Positions 1-11,278 of a DNA stretch of 64,000 bases are shown piece by piece. Position 1 is the first letter of the stretch. Every line of letters starts with the position of its first letter. Source of the DNA: Prosapia bicincta (taxonomy: Eukaryota; Arthropoda; Insecta; Hemiptera; Cercopidae); contig JBAIZL010000008.1 in NCBI GenBank assembly GCA_036971475.1, positions 35,759,240-35,823,239 of the forward strand, given 5' to 3'. Below the pieces are notes generated by a model, which worked only from the letters and a program-made list of their open reading frames with translations, made no database searches and had not been told where the DNA came from. Made by a program: the position numbers and the translations under genes.

Positions 1-949
1 GAGTGCTTGTAAGGTAATTGTAATTAAGAATGAAATTGTGAATATTGGGTTTTTGTGTGTTAGCTTTTACACATTGATGCGTAAAAGCATCAATTCTTTA
101 CAAATTCTTTATTTTTCATTACGATATATTAGAATTTTCTTACAACCAATTGTAGGTAATAATATTTCATTTATGGACTGTATTGCTGAGCTGCAGGGCT
201 TCATAGTATTTTTATTGAAATTTAGGGCTGAAAGGCACCTAAAACTAAGTTTTTGTGCATGTTTTTATACCATTTTATTTACTAAATACAGCTTAATTTA
301 AAAATATAAGATCTTTGTTCTAAATTCCTTTAAAATTAAATTGTCGTACTTGTGTTTGACCATATTTTTTTTCGGTAGATCAGTCCATAAACAAAATCAC
401 TATCATGATTATAATGAAAAATGGTTCTAACAGAAACATAAAACTGTTACACTGCAGTAAGTTATGTATAAAATAAAAGAAATACTATTCAAACTATAGG
501 TTATGCCGAGAAAATGTGTATGGTTTTCATATTTCTTTAGGTTTAGTTTCTTAACTGGTACATTTCATAGCAAAATAAATGTTATGAATATAAAATAAAT
601 TTCCTTCAAAACGCATATCTTAAAATTTTCATGAGTTACTTCAGACAAAATATGTGAAAATGAATATATAAAATATTTTCAATTTCTTTAGCTAATAATC
701 AAAAGTGTTGAAAAAAAATATTTTGTCAGTTTTCATATTTTGTCTTTTTAAAAAGTATAAAGACTATATTATAATGAAATTCATTAAGTTATGAAAAACT
801 GTTTATAAAATATTTGAACTTGTGAGATCCTAGCACTCTGTTGCTATCTAACAAGGGGTAGTCTATTGTACATCTTTTGGTCAAAAACGGTTACTGCATG
901 CACCTGTAAGCCATAAATATTATTATACATCGAAAAGTTTCATGGTAGG
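1..949. other. AT-rich non-coding stretch, no gene seen
   Basis: No supported gene, RNA or repeat. The short open frame at 38-301 is low-complexity and has no recognisable motif. The stretch may be 3' flank or UTR of the minus-strand TBC1D30-like gene, but I see no convincing further exon. Confidence 0.5.
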
Positions 950-1572
950 TAAACCAAGACGTGACTCGAACACTGGAGAGGCGATTTACTCGTACATCGA
1001 GGGACAGTGAAAATTATGGTGAAAAATCTATAAAAATGCAGAAAAAGTGTGTCCAGCGAACACATGCATCTTGGGAAGGTTCGAGAAGTTCCCATCCAAG
1101 GCAAAGGGGAAGCTTGAAGAACAGCGTTCTGATAGGCTGGAACTATTTTGAGCGACATAAGAAAGCCAATCAAATTTGAATAGGGGATGAAACCCATAAG
1201 GAAACGATCCAAAAGGAAACACGAAAGTCAGTTAATTTTCAAGACTCAAAGGGGAGTCAAGTTCTAGGACTCGAAAGGAGTCAAGTACAGGACTCGAGGG
1301 AGAAATACATCAAGTTTAGTAAGAAATGTTAAAATCCAATAAAGTAAAGTCGCAATGTAGAGTATTAAGTGAGATTAATAAGGGAGATTATTAAGTAATT
1401 AGCTACAATAAGTGAGAGAGATAGAAAAGTAGTGTCAGATTAAGTAAGAGAGATAATTGAGTAGTAAGTTGAATTAATAAGGGAAAGATTACATAAATAA
1501 AGTCAGTTACCGCATAGAAGCATTTTGAGTGAAAAGAGAAACTAAAATTGAAAGATCTGTGAATAAGTTTTT
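950..1572. other. Unclassified LTR- or transcript-like segment
   Basis: The segment is less AT-rich than its surroundings, with purine-rich direct repeats near 1240-1310 (variants of GGACTCGAAAGGAGTCAAG), a CCAAT-like site near 1166 and several AATAAA-like sites toward the right. It could be a solo LTR or a transposon 5' region, but I recognise no coding motif and found no matching second end. Confidence 0.2.
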
Positions 1573-2351
1573 GTTGAATAAAAATACGGTTGATTCATGA
1601 GTCAGGAATACCTAATTTATTAAAAATTCGGCTTCGTTTCGGCAAATAAATGTAGTCCTCATTTAGGCCTATAAGTACAGTAGACAGAATTAACTTTAAT
1701 GTCTAAAAAAATTCAAATACAAAAATTATTTTAAAATAAATAACATCACGATATACATTTAAGTTGTTATTATTAATAAATTAACATTATAAACAACACA
1801 AATAATCAAATTAAATTATTAAAAGCCCACTATAATTTTCTATTTATCTATGTTGGTTTTGTAAATCATTTATGGTTTTTGTGTTTTGCTATTGTTAAAT
1901 TAGTCATGTTGTATGTTATTTTATACTTTATTAAGAAATTGTGAAGTTAAATAATTAGAAAGTTGGTTTATGGGTAAATTTTAAGGGGTTGTTGATGTTA
2001 ATTTATAAGATGTTTAGGAATCTTTTTTGACACATTTGAATTATTCTATTTTATTGTTTTATAGATTTTATTCTTATAGACCATCACTTTTATAGTGTGC
2101 TTTTAATAACTTAATTTGATTATTTGTGTTGTTTGTAAAGTTAATTTATTAGTATTAATAACTTAGATGCGTGTTGTAATGTTATTTATTTCATATTAAT
2201 TTTGTATTTAAATTGTTTAGATATTATAGTTAATCCTGACTATTGCACTTGTAAGCATGAATGAGGACAATAATATAGTTGTCGAAACGTTGCCGAATTT
2301 TTAATAAATTAAGTATTTTTGACTCACGAATCCAGCGTATTTTTATTCAAC
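1573..2351. repeat. Large fold-back made of two inverted Penelope-like termini
   Basis: The arms at about 1573-1850 and 2090-2351 are imperfect inverted copies: the left begins GTTGAATAAAAATACG and the right ends with its complement. The right arm carries GACAA, a short loop, TTGTC and then GAAACGTTG, a stem followed by the GAAAC box typical of Penelope-like element (PLE) ends and of hammerhead-type ribozymes. No reverse transcriptase or GIY-YIG coding remains between the arms. A non-PLE fold-back MITE is the alternative. Confidence 0.6.
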
Positions 2352-2377
2352 ATAAAAACGCATCGGCTCCAGACTAT

Positions 2378-2887
2378 TTACAGCGAATATGTGAAACTAA
2401 AAACTCATCTGCTAACATAAGAGCATTAATTTACAGCGAATATGTGAAACTAAAAACTCATCTGCTAACATAAGAGCATTAATTTACAGCGAATATGTGA
2501 AACTAAAAACTCATCTGCTAACATAAGAGCATTAATTTACAGCGAATATGTGAAACTAAAAACTCATCTGCTAAAATAAGATCATTAATTTACAGCGAAT
2601 ATGTGAAACTAAAAACTCATCTGCTAACATAAGAGCATTAATTTACAGCGAATATGTGAAACTAAAAACTCATCTGCTAACATAAGAGCATTAATTTACA
2701 GCGAATATGTGAAACTAAAAACTCATCTGCTAACATAAGAGCATTAATTTACAGCGAATATGTGAAACTAAAAACTCATCTGCTAAAATAAGATCATTAA
2801 TTTACAGCGAATATGTGAAACTAAAAACTCATCTGCTAACATAAGAGCATTAATTTACAGCGAATATGTGAAATTAAAAATTCATCA
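2378..2887. repeat. 53-bp tandem repeat, about 9.5 copies
   Basis: The unit starts TTACAGCGAATATGTGAAAC and repeats every 53 bp. A variant unit with CTAAAATAAGATC occurs at 2571 and again at 2783, 212 bp or four units apart, so a four-unit block was itself duplicated. The final copy is diverged (GAAATTAAAAATTC). The array directly abuts the fold-back on its left. Confidence 0.9.
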
Positions 2888-3259
2888 ACTCAAATAAAAC
2901 TATTTACAAAACGAATACCCAGTAATCAAATGTGCAGATGGCCATCTTCAAAAATCCCAATAGCACTTAGCTATAAATAGCATTCACAATCTTTTTGGGC
3001 GAAAACCGTAATTTGTAGAATAAGACGCATGAAAAGAGGGACAATGAATTTTGTTGAACAAGACAACAAATGCAAGACCGGAAAGGATTGACTAAATTAG
3101 GAAAAAGGAATACTATTGGTAGACGAGATAGTGCCAATGTCAAAAATGATGGGATCAAAAAGTCAAAAATTCACTTTACTGCAAAAAAATTATTACTACA
3201 TTTCCTTCTCAGTCAAATTCAGAATTTTAGATTTTTATAAAGACATTCTTGTCTATTTA

Positions 3260-3306
3260 TCAATAATATAAAAACATTTTAACATATTTAGGATTTATTG
3301 TACCTA
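3260..3306 (-). CDS. TBC1D30: Possible terminal exon of the TBC1D30-like gene
   Basis: On the minus strand a pyrimidine-rich acceptor ending TTTCATTTCTTGTAG precedes this segment. It would be joined to the exon at 3411-3644 by a 104-bp intron with a GTAATT donor. The phase fits (two bases complete a valine codon) and translation gives a 15-residue tail ending in TGA at 3260-3262. The tail is too short to recognise, so the call rests only on splice-site quality and phase. The true end of the gene may lie further left, outside the window. Confidence 0.35.
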
Positions 3307-3410
3307 CTACAAGAAATGAAAGAATACTGTCAGGTAAGGGACACTAACTAGTGACGCCAGTTTGCTGGATATAGGGTTGAAGTAGTGTTACTTTCCTAAA
3401 GTTTAATTAC

Positions 3411-3644
3411 CTTGAAAAGTCTCAAGAGGTAAATCGTGTTCACTAAGGCTTGTGGTTTGATCTTCGGAATCGCTCATCCTCTGAGGATCGTCACACAATT
3501 CAGTAGATGTAGATGAACTGCTTCCTCTTCTTGAAGAATTTTTTGAAGATGGCGTTGAGACACATACTGGACGATTACTTTCTAAAAGATCCCAAAATAT
3601 TGAATAAGATTTTGCTCTACTGTAATGCATTATATTACTACAAA
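3411..3644 (-). CDS. TBC1D30: TBC1D30-like gene, Ser-rich C-terminal exon
   Basis: This minus-strand exon runs from acceptor ACCTAACCTGCCAG to donor CAAG|GTAATT. It is 234 bp (78 codons), entering and leaving in phase 1. The product is low-complexity and acidic/serine-rich (SSKNSSRRGSSSSTSTE, then RMSDSEDQTTSLSEHD), as expected for the disordered tail of a TBC1D30-type Rab GAP. It follows the 4472-4564 exon in transcription order. A second possible acceptor (CATTACAG, exon top at 3619) would pair with an alternative donor of the preceding exon and give the same downstream frame. I do not recognise conserved residues, so membership is inferred from position, strand and phase. Confidence 0.6.
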
Positions 3645-3699
3645 CTGGCAGGTTAGGTAGGTTCCTGGCACCATCTTTATTTCAATTTTGTCCTGACTC

Positions 3700-4015
3700 A
3701 GTACCGTAAAAACACGAATATGTATGTACACGAATAATTGATGTATAAAACACGAATTAGTATGTTACAATTTCTACAGTTTCCCTTTTTTTCTGATTAT
3801 TGAGGACACTGTTTTGGAAAATGTGTAACATCATCAACTCAGACCGTAACTCCACGATCTCAGAGTTATGGTCTGAGTTGACAATCGAACACATCTCCCT
3901 AAATCGCTGTACTCAATAAAAAAAATAATAAGTGCTATATTAGGCAAGTGTAATATACTTACACATGTTCAGGTGTTTTTAGTGAAAAACTAATAGCTTA
4001 AGTGAAGATGGAATC
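3700..4015. mobile_element. Palindromic MITE, hairpin family P, copy 1
   Basis: The centre is a near-perfect palindrome, TCAGACCGTAACTCC and then its complement ending GGTCTGA near 3840-3880. It is flanked by sequence that recurs across the window (TTGACAAT, ACACATCTCCC, AAGTGCTA, GGCAAGTGTAATATA, TTAGTGAAAAACTA, GAAGATGGAATC). The same order appears at 17228-17416, 43435-43660 and 44085-44345. No coding capacity is seen. Confidence 0.7.
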
Positions 4016-4471
4016 ACATAATATTATTTCTGTATACTTTTGTAGGCCCTTCATTTTTAGCAAATCACAGTGTAGCTTTTACATAGCTTCTATTGTTCCA
4101 AAATTTGTGAGTTAATTTTAATTAATATTTGCATAACCTCAATCCTAGTTTTTGCTATGACGAACCAATTTAAACTGACTATATGTTTAAGGTTTTCTAT
4201 CAATGTACTTTTTACTCCTATTTGACTTTTTCTACACTTCAGTTTTAAAACCGTTTAAAAATTTAAGCATTTAGGTTACAGCCACTGCCAGGTTCAAACT
4301 ATAATTTCTCTAAAATTATTTTCAAAACTTAAAACAACTAACTTTTTAAAGTTTTTAAACATATTTAAAAATTATAATATTTTTTCTGTTCTAGTCCAAA
4401 ACTGTTATAATTTTTGGCTTATACATTTATTTAAAACACAAACTTCTTGGAAGTACAATAAAGATACTTGC
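4016..4471. other. Intronic AT-rich stretch, nothing recognised
   Basis: Between two minus-strand exons I see only AT-rich sequence without repeats or open frames of note. Confidence 0.5.
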
Positions 4472-4564
4472 CATTTGACTGTTCCCTTGTGTGTTTAGAA
4501 ACTCCCTCGGCTGTGTCCTTCCAGTGCAATGTCTCCCCACTTTTGGATTCTGTTTTATTTTCAC
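4472..4564 (-). CDS. TBC1D30: TBC1D30-like gene, hydrophilic tail exon
   Basis: The acceptor TTGTCTTGTAG precedes 93 bp in phase 1 encoding a polar stretch (GENKTESKSGETLHWKD and onward). The most consistent 3' border uses a GC donor (AATG|GCAAGT), which leaves in phase 1 and fits the acceptor at 3644. The alternative GCAA|GTATCT donor (exon bottom at 4468) leaves in phase 2 and fits the acceptor at 3619. Both choices stay open into the next exon. The call rests on splice signals and phase, not on a recognised motif. Confidence 0.55.
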
Positions 4565-5844
4565 CTACAAGACAATTATTAAACAATATTAAGTGATACT
4601 TTTGAATTTGTCAGTAAATATTTTGTCAAAATATATTTACATTTTACTGCAGCTGCATTTCTACAAAGTCTTTGATATTACAAATTATCAATTTTCTTTT
4701 GTAAATATTTACATTTGGACTGTCTACACATGAAAAGCAAGAAATATATCAGTTACAATTTTTTACTTCCTACTCTATTATCGACTCACCTAATCTTTTC
4801 TTCCAGTTCTTTTCATAAATAGTACAATAGAATTCCATTTTAGTTACTTATATCCTGATTGTGTCTGTTTTCAACAAAGTCCATGTTTCTTGTTCATAGA
4901 TTCTAATTGGTATGGTTAATTTGAGAGAAAGAGGATTTTAGAGATCAATAACTTTAGAAAATGAACTTTCTTCAAGTATCCAGGGAGGAGCATAGCCAGG
5001 AGGGTGATATCAGGATTTCCCCAGAAATAACAAAGGTATACAAGAAAACTAAAAGCACTAGACAATCATGTTAGATTCAACATGATAGGGTTTAGTTTTA
5101 TATAGCCCCAACATGTGTTTCTGGCTACACCATACAGGCGCCATAAAGAACTTCCCTCTTCCCATAACTTTTATAAAACAACCGTACAAAGTTTTTGTTG
5201 TATTTTTGCATTGTTTTATTGTGACAATGGAAACTGATTCCTAAAATGAGAATCTGCAAGTAAAAGTAAGCATTTTGTTACAGCTTCTAAAGGACAAATA
5301 CAAGTGGTAATTTAGGGTTAAACTTTTCTTTGCAAGAAAAAAACGATTAAAACATGTAAACAAATTATCGGCTATTTAATTTTTGTTTTGTTTTAAAATA
5401 ATAAGTTCACCGACTCTCGACGCTTGCATTTGCTACAACTTGAGTAAATACTTGTTGCAAAATAAACATTTAGTAGACTCACTCTTCCCTTCTACTTTTT
5501 ATCAATATTCCATTTTCTCCAGTTCTTTTAAATACAAGTTTTAACCATAGGATGTAGAATGAGATGACTCTGGGAAATATAACCTTAACTTATAAAATAT
5601 TAATAATGACTCCTTTCCATACAGTTTTTTAAATCTTTCAATCTATTTTTATAATGTATTGGGGCTGGCTTCAGTAATGGTTTTGTAAAACTTTAAAGTG
5701 GTTGACAAAATCCCTGAGTACCTTCCATAAACTTGTACGTACATAAACATGAAATGCTTAATACTTGTAAGAAAAGCTGGCTAGGAAAATCTGTACAATA
5801 ACCGAGTATGACAAATCACCAATACCATATGAAAGAAAAACTTA
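4565..5844. other. Intronic sequence, no feature recognised
   Basis: AT-rich intron between the 4472 exon and the mariner element. The minus-strand frame starting at 5781 is short and unrecognised and overlaps the mariner 5' end. Confidence 0.5.
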
Positions 5845-6015
5845 GAAGGTCTGTCCCAAATGTAAGTGTACTGATATTCCTTCAAATAAACTGGTAACGT
5901 AGCAACTCTGTGTTTTATATCAGCTTCTAGGCAGTGTCCTTGGCTGCATGTAAAAACTTGCTCCAACGGGATTAATTGAGTCATTTGTGCGCTTTGTTTT
6001 GTTTGGTCATATCTC

Positions 6016-9000
6016 ATGAGCTCGTTATGTTTGCAAAGTATAGAACAACATTATGCTATTAAATGCTGAGTGAAGCTCAACAAGTTTGCCACAGAAACAT
6101 TGGCTGCTTTAACTGAAGCTCATTGGAGAGGCCACTCTAACAAGTTTGCCACAGAAACATTGGCTGCTTTAACTGAAGCTCAATGGAGAGGCCACACTAA
6201 CAAGTTTGCCACAGAAACATTGGCTGCTTTAACTGAAGCTCAATGGAGAGGCCACACTAACAAGTTTGCCACAGAGACATTGGCTGCTTTAACTGAAGCT
6301 CATTGGAGAGGCCACTCTAACAAGTTTGCCACAGAAACATTGGCTGCTTTAACTGAAGCTCAATGGAGAGGCCACTCTAACAAGTTTGCCACAGAGACAT
6401 TGGCTGCTTTAACTGAAGCTCAATGGAGAGGCCACTCTAACAAGTTTGCCACAGAGACATTGGCTGCTTTAACTGAAGCTCAATGGAGAGGCCACTCTAA
6501 CAAGTTTGCCACAGAGACATTGGCTGCTTTAACTGAAGCTCAATGGAGAGGCCACTCTAACAAGTTTGCCACAGAGACATTGGCTGCTTTAACTGAAGCT
6601 CATTGGAGAGGCCACTCTAACAAGTTTGCCACAGAAACATTGGCTGCTTTAACTGAAGCTCAATGGAGAGGCCACACTAACAAGTTTGCCACAGAAACAT
6701 TGGCTGCTTTAACTGAAGCTCAATGGAGAGGCCACACTAACAAGTTTGCCACAGAGACATTGGCTGCTTTAACTGAAGCTCATTGGAGAGGCCACTCTAA
6801 CAAGTTTGCCACAGAAACATTGGCTGCTTTAACTGAAGCTCAATGGAGAGGCCACTCTAACAAGTTTGCCACAGAGACATTGGCTGCTTTAACTGAAGCT
6901 CAATGGAGAGGCCACTCTAACAAGTTTGCCACAGAGACATTGGCTGCTTTAACTGAAGCTCAATGGAGAGGCCACTCTAACAAGTTTGCCACAGAGACAT
7001 TGGCTGCTTTAACTGAAGCTCAATGGAGAGGCCACTCTAACAAGTTTGCCACAGAGACATTGGCTGCTTTAACTGAAGCTCAATGGAGAGGCCACTCTAA
7101 CAAGTTTGCCACAGAGACATTGGCTGCTTTAACTGAAGCTCAATGGAGAGGCCACTCTAACAAGTTTGCCACAGAGACATTGGCTGCTTTAACTGAAGCT
7201 CATTGGAGAGGCCACTCTAACAAGTTTGCCACAGAGACATTGGCTGCTTTAACTGAAGCTCAATGGAGAGGCCACTCTAACAAGTTTGCCACAGAGACAT
7301 TGGCTGCTTTAACTGAAGCTCAATGGAGAGGCCACTCTAACAAGTTTGCCACAGAGACATTGGCTGCTTTAACTGAAGCTCAATGGAGAGGCCACTCTAA
7401 CAAGTTTGCCACAGAAACATTTGCTTCTTTAACTGAAGCTCAATGGAGAGGCCACTCTAACAAGTTTGCCACAGAAACATTGACTGCTTTAACTGAAGCT
7501 CAATGGAGAGGCCACTCTATAACAAGTTTGCCACAGAGACATTGGCTGCTTTAACTGAAGCTCAATGGAGAGGCCACTCTATAACAAGTTTGCCACAGAG
7601 ACATTGGCTGCTTTAACTGAAGCTCAATGGAGAGGCCACTCTAACAAGTTTGCCACAGAAACATTGACTGCTTTAACTGAAGCTCAATGGAGAGGCCACT
7701 CTAACAAGTTTGCCACAGAAACATTGACTGCTTTAACTGAAGCTCAATGGAGAGGCCACTCTATAACACGTTTGCCACAGAGACATTAGCTGCTTTAACT
7801 GAAGCTCAATGGAGAGGCCACTCTAACAAGTTTGCCACAGAAACATTGACTGCTTTAACTGAAGCTCAATGGAGAGGCCACTCTAACAAGTTTGCCACAG
7901 ACATTTGCTTCTTTAACTGAAGCTCAATGGAGAGGCCACTCTAACAAGTTTGCCACAGAAACATTGACTTCTTTAACTGAAGCTCAATGGAGAGGCCACT
8001 CTAACAAGTTTGCCACAGAGAGATTTGCTTCTTTAACTGAAGCTCAATGGAGAGGCCACTCTAACAAGTTTGCCACAGAAACATTGACTTCTTTAACTGA
8101 AGCTCAATGGAGAGGCCACTCTAACAAGTTTGCCACAGACATTTGCTGCTTTAACTGAAGCTCAATGGAGAGGCCACTCTAACAAGTTTGCCACAGACAT
8201 TTGCTTCTTTAACTGAAGCTCAATGGAGAGGCCACTCTAACAAGTTTGCCACAGAGACATTTGCTGCTTTAACTGAAGCTCAATGGAGAGGCCACTCTAA
8301 CAAGTTTGCCACAGACATTTGCTGCTTTAACTGAAGCTCAATGGAGAGGCCACTCTAACAAGTTTGCCACAGACATTTGCTTCTTTAACTGAAGCTCAAT
8401 GGAGAGGCCACTCTAACAAGTTTGCCACAGAAACATTGACTTCTTTAACTGAAGCTCAATGGAGAGGCCACTCTAACAAGTTTGCCACAGAGAGATTTGC
8501 TTCTTTAACTGAAGCTCAATGGAGAGGCCACTCTAACAAGTTTGCCACAGAAACATTGACTTCTTTAACTGAAGCTCAATGGAGAGGCCACTCTAACAAG
8601 TTTGCCACAGACATTTGCTTCTTTAACTGAATCTCAATGGAGAGGCCACGCTAACAAGTTTGCCACAGAGACATTTGCTTCTTTAACTGAAGCTCAATGG
8701 AGAGGCCACACTAACAAGTTTGCCACAGAGACATTTGCTTCTTTAACTGAAGCTCAATGGAGTGGCCACTCTAACAAGTTTGCCACAGAGACATTTGCTT
8801 CTTTAACTGAAGCTCAATGGAGAGGCCACTCTATAACAAGTTTGCCACAGAGACATTTGCTTCTTTAACTTTAACTGAAGCTCAATGGAGTGGCCACTCT
8901 AACAAGTTTGCCACAGAGACATTTGCTTCTTTAACTGAAGCTCAATGGAGTGGCCACTCTAACAAGTTTGCCACAGAGACATTTGCTTCTTTAACTGAAG

Positions 9001-10330
9001 CTCAATGGAGAGGCCACTCTATAACAAGTTTGCCACAGAGACATTTGCTTCTTTAACTGAAGCTCAATGGAGTGGCCACTCTAACAAGTTTGCCACAGAG
9101 ACATTTGCTTCTTTAACTGAAGCTCAATGGAGAGGCCACTCTAACAAGTTTGCCACAGAGACATTTGCTTCTTTAACTGAAGCTCAATGGAGAGGCCACT
9201 CTAACAAGTTTGCCACAGAGACATTTGCTTCTTTAACTGAAGCTCAATGGAGAGGCCACTCTAACAAGTTTGCCACAGAAACATTGACTTCTTTAACTGA
9301 AGCTCAATGGAGTGGCCACTCTAACAAGTTTGCCACAGAGACATTTGCTTCTTTAACTGAAGCTCAATGGAGAGGCCACTCTAACAAGTTTGCCACAGAG
9401 ACATTTGCTTCTTTAACTGAAGCTCAATGGAGTGGCCACTCTAACAAGTTTGCCACAGAGACATTTGCTTCTTTAACTGAAGCTCAATGGAGAGGCCACT
9501 CTAACAAGTTTGCCACAGAGACATTTGCTTCTTTAACTGAAGCTCAATGGAGAGGCCACTCTATAACAAGTTTGCCACAGAGACATTTGCTTCTTTAACT
9601 GAAGCTCAATGGAGAGGCCACTCTAACAAGTTTGCCACAGAGACATTTGCTTCTTTAACTGAAGCTCAATGGAGAGGCCACTCTATAACAAGTTTGCCAC
9701 AGAGACATTTGCTTCTTTAACTGAAGCTCAATGGAGAGGCCACTCTAACAAGTTTGCCACAGAGACATTTGCTTCTTTAACTGAAGCTCAATGGAGAGGC
9801 CACTCTAACAAGTTTGCCACAGAGACATTTGCTTCTTTAACTGAAGCTCAATGGAGAGGCCACTCTAACAAGTTTGCCACAGAGACATTTGCTTCTTTAA
9901 CTGAAGCTCAATGGAGAGGCCACTCTATTATGGTTTTAAAGCAGCTTAAAGCTCTCAAGAGGGCCGAGAGAATGTTGATGACCACTCTTGTTCTGGAAGG
10001 CCAAAAAATGATGACAATGTAGACATAATATACATGAAGTAGAGAAAATTGGGTTTCGATTGAAATGCATTGAACAGACATTGAATGGGTCCTGGACCAT
10101 AATAACACACCAGCTTACACTGATCTTTCAGAGACTTTATGACAAAGTAAAGCTTTCCACTACTTCTATAACCTCCATACAGCCAGACCAAACTTCATGT
10201 GATTTCTATCTTAGATGGAGGTAAAGTTGAAATTGAAGTTGAGGGTCATCATTTCAGGGCAATAGAAGTCCTACAAGTGTGCGTAAATAAAGAGCTAAAT
10301 ATGCTTATTTCCAGTACTAATGGGGACAGT
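6016..10330 (+). pseudogene. Mariner transposase pseudogene with amplified N-terminal codons
   Basis: From ATG at 6016 the frame reads EQHYAIKC, a stop at 6067, then VKLNKFATETLAALTEA. This resembles the usual mariner N-terminus (an IKFCVKL-type helix followed by KSATETF.LLTEAYG). After the array the same protein resumes: EGRENVDDHSCSGRPKNDD from 9959, then LDHNNTPAYT (second catalytic Asp region) and SCDFYL (third Asp of the DD34D family) near 10090-10205. The middle of the catalytic domain is missing, and several stops and frameshifts follow. The gene cannot make transposase. What is unusual is that about 20 codons of the first DNA-binding helix region were multiplied in frame. Confidence 0.85.
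6079..9926 (+). repeat. 60-bp tandem array, about 64 copies, derived from mariner coding sequence
   Basis: The unit begins AACAAGTTTGCCACAGAGAC and ends GAGGCCACTCT. It encodes NKFATETLAALTEAQWRGHS when in frame. The period is 60 bp, with occasional +2 units (CTCTATAACAAG) and -2 units (ACAGACATTTG) after 7520 that shift the frame. Variants are spatially sorted: TTGGCTGC units dominate 6079-7400, TTGACTGC/TTGACTTC units are mixed with others to about 8640, and TTTGCTTC units dominate the right part. CATTGG and CACACT variants recur 480 bp apart (6121/6601, 6301/6781), showing an eight-unit block duplication. Its 5' and 3' flanks are the mariner sequence on either side of the same segment. Confidence 0.95.
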
Positions 10331-10455
10331 AATATTGGAGCCACTGTATATCTTCCCAAAAGTCATACTTTGAAAGAGAGTACATGTAATTTCAAGTATT
10401 TAAAATATTTAATTAAATTTAAGATCGGTGCACTTACTTTTGGAACAGATCCCAA

Positions 10456-11278
10456 TAACTACACAATATTTTAAAATAGAGAAATTTCTAAGTTGAAAAT
10501 GAAGCATTTTAAAAAAATTGGTTCCGTTTAACCCAGAAGTAAGGCAATTTGAAACCAACAATAGAAGCAGCATTTTACAAGATGCAATATTCAATCACTT
10601 TTGAAGCAACCACTACCTTCCATTTGACAGAAGAAAATAACTGTTTTTACTTTACAGTACTTACAAACATATTTCCTCCTCTTCTTATATTGATGAAGTA
10701 TTTTTAGAAAGTCTTTTCAATTCCTTTTGACTCTACAACATTTGCATGTTTGTTCACAAGTGTGACATGTTTACTTAATTTAAATCTGAAGAATTAATGA
10801 TGTAGTGTAAAGATCAGAAATAATGAAGTAGGAAAGCAGTAGGGTTCCTCAAAGTAATAGATTTATTAACTTATTATTTCTCGCTATTGTTGAAAGATTG
10901 ATTACACTATATTAGAAACACTAACTAACATGCTTATTCCAGTATACTGTTTTAAACTAAAAATACGTTTTTTCAAAATAAATTTTTAAAAGTTAATCTA
11001 TTATAACAGCCCTAACTTAATTAAAACAATTCTCCGTCATAAATGAGGAAAGGGTTTGAACAGTTAATAATCATTTCGCATTGATTTACACTTTGCTTAC
11101 ACATCAGCGGTAGGTATTCTATTGCGGTATTCTCATTCAGTAATTTGTTAAATGAGAAGGAACCAAACAGATTTAGGTTTTTTATTAATTCTGTAATGTT
11201 GAATACACTTCAAATTTTCTCAATGTAATTTTTATTTGTTATTTAGGTTGCACGTTATTTTAAAATGTTTGAGTAATA
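10456..11278. other. Intronic AT-rich stretch, nothing recognised
   Basis: No gene, tandem repeat or inverted repeat that I can support. Confidence 0.5.

Larger units (their letters stand above)
5845..10455 (+). mobile_element. Mariner element grossly expanded by an internal tandem array
   Basis: The two ends carry matching imperfect inverted termini. The left has GGTCTGTCCCAAATGTAAGT, and the complement of the right end reads GGGATCTGTTCCAAAAGTAA. Both are bordered by TA (5843-5844 and about 10456-10457), the Tc1/mariner target duplication. Inside are the start of a mariner transposase (6016 onward), a 3.85-kb array of 60-bp units (6079-9926), and a decayed remainder of the transposase (about 9930-10330). 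About 83% of the element is therefore array. It lies in an intron, antisense to the TBC1D30-like gene. Exact end bases are uncertain because the termini differ by small indels. Confidence 0.8.

Noticed and set aside
2378..2887. CRISPR-like array
   Set aside because: Units are contiguous and identical throughout their length, without unique spacers, and the genome is eukaryotic.
6070..7554. A 494-residue repeat protein as a functional gene
   Set aside because: It lies within a mariner pseudogene with a stop directly upstream, and frame-shifting units follow. It is amplified transposase sequence.
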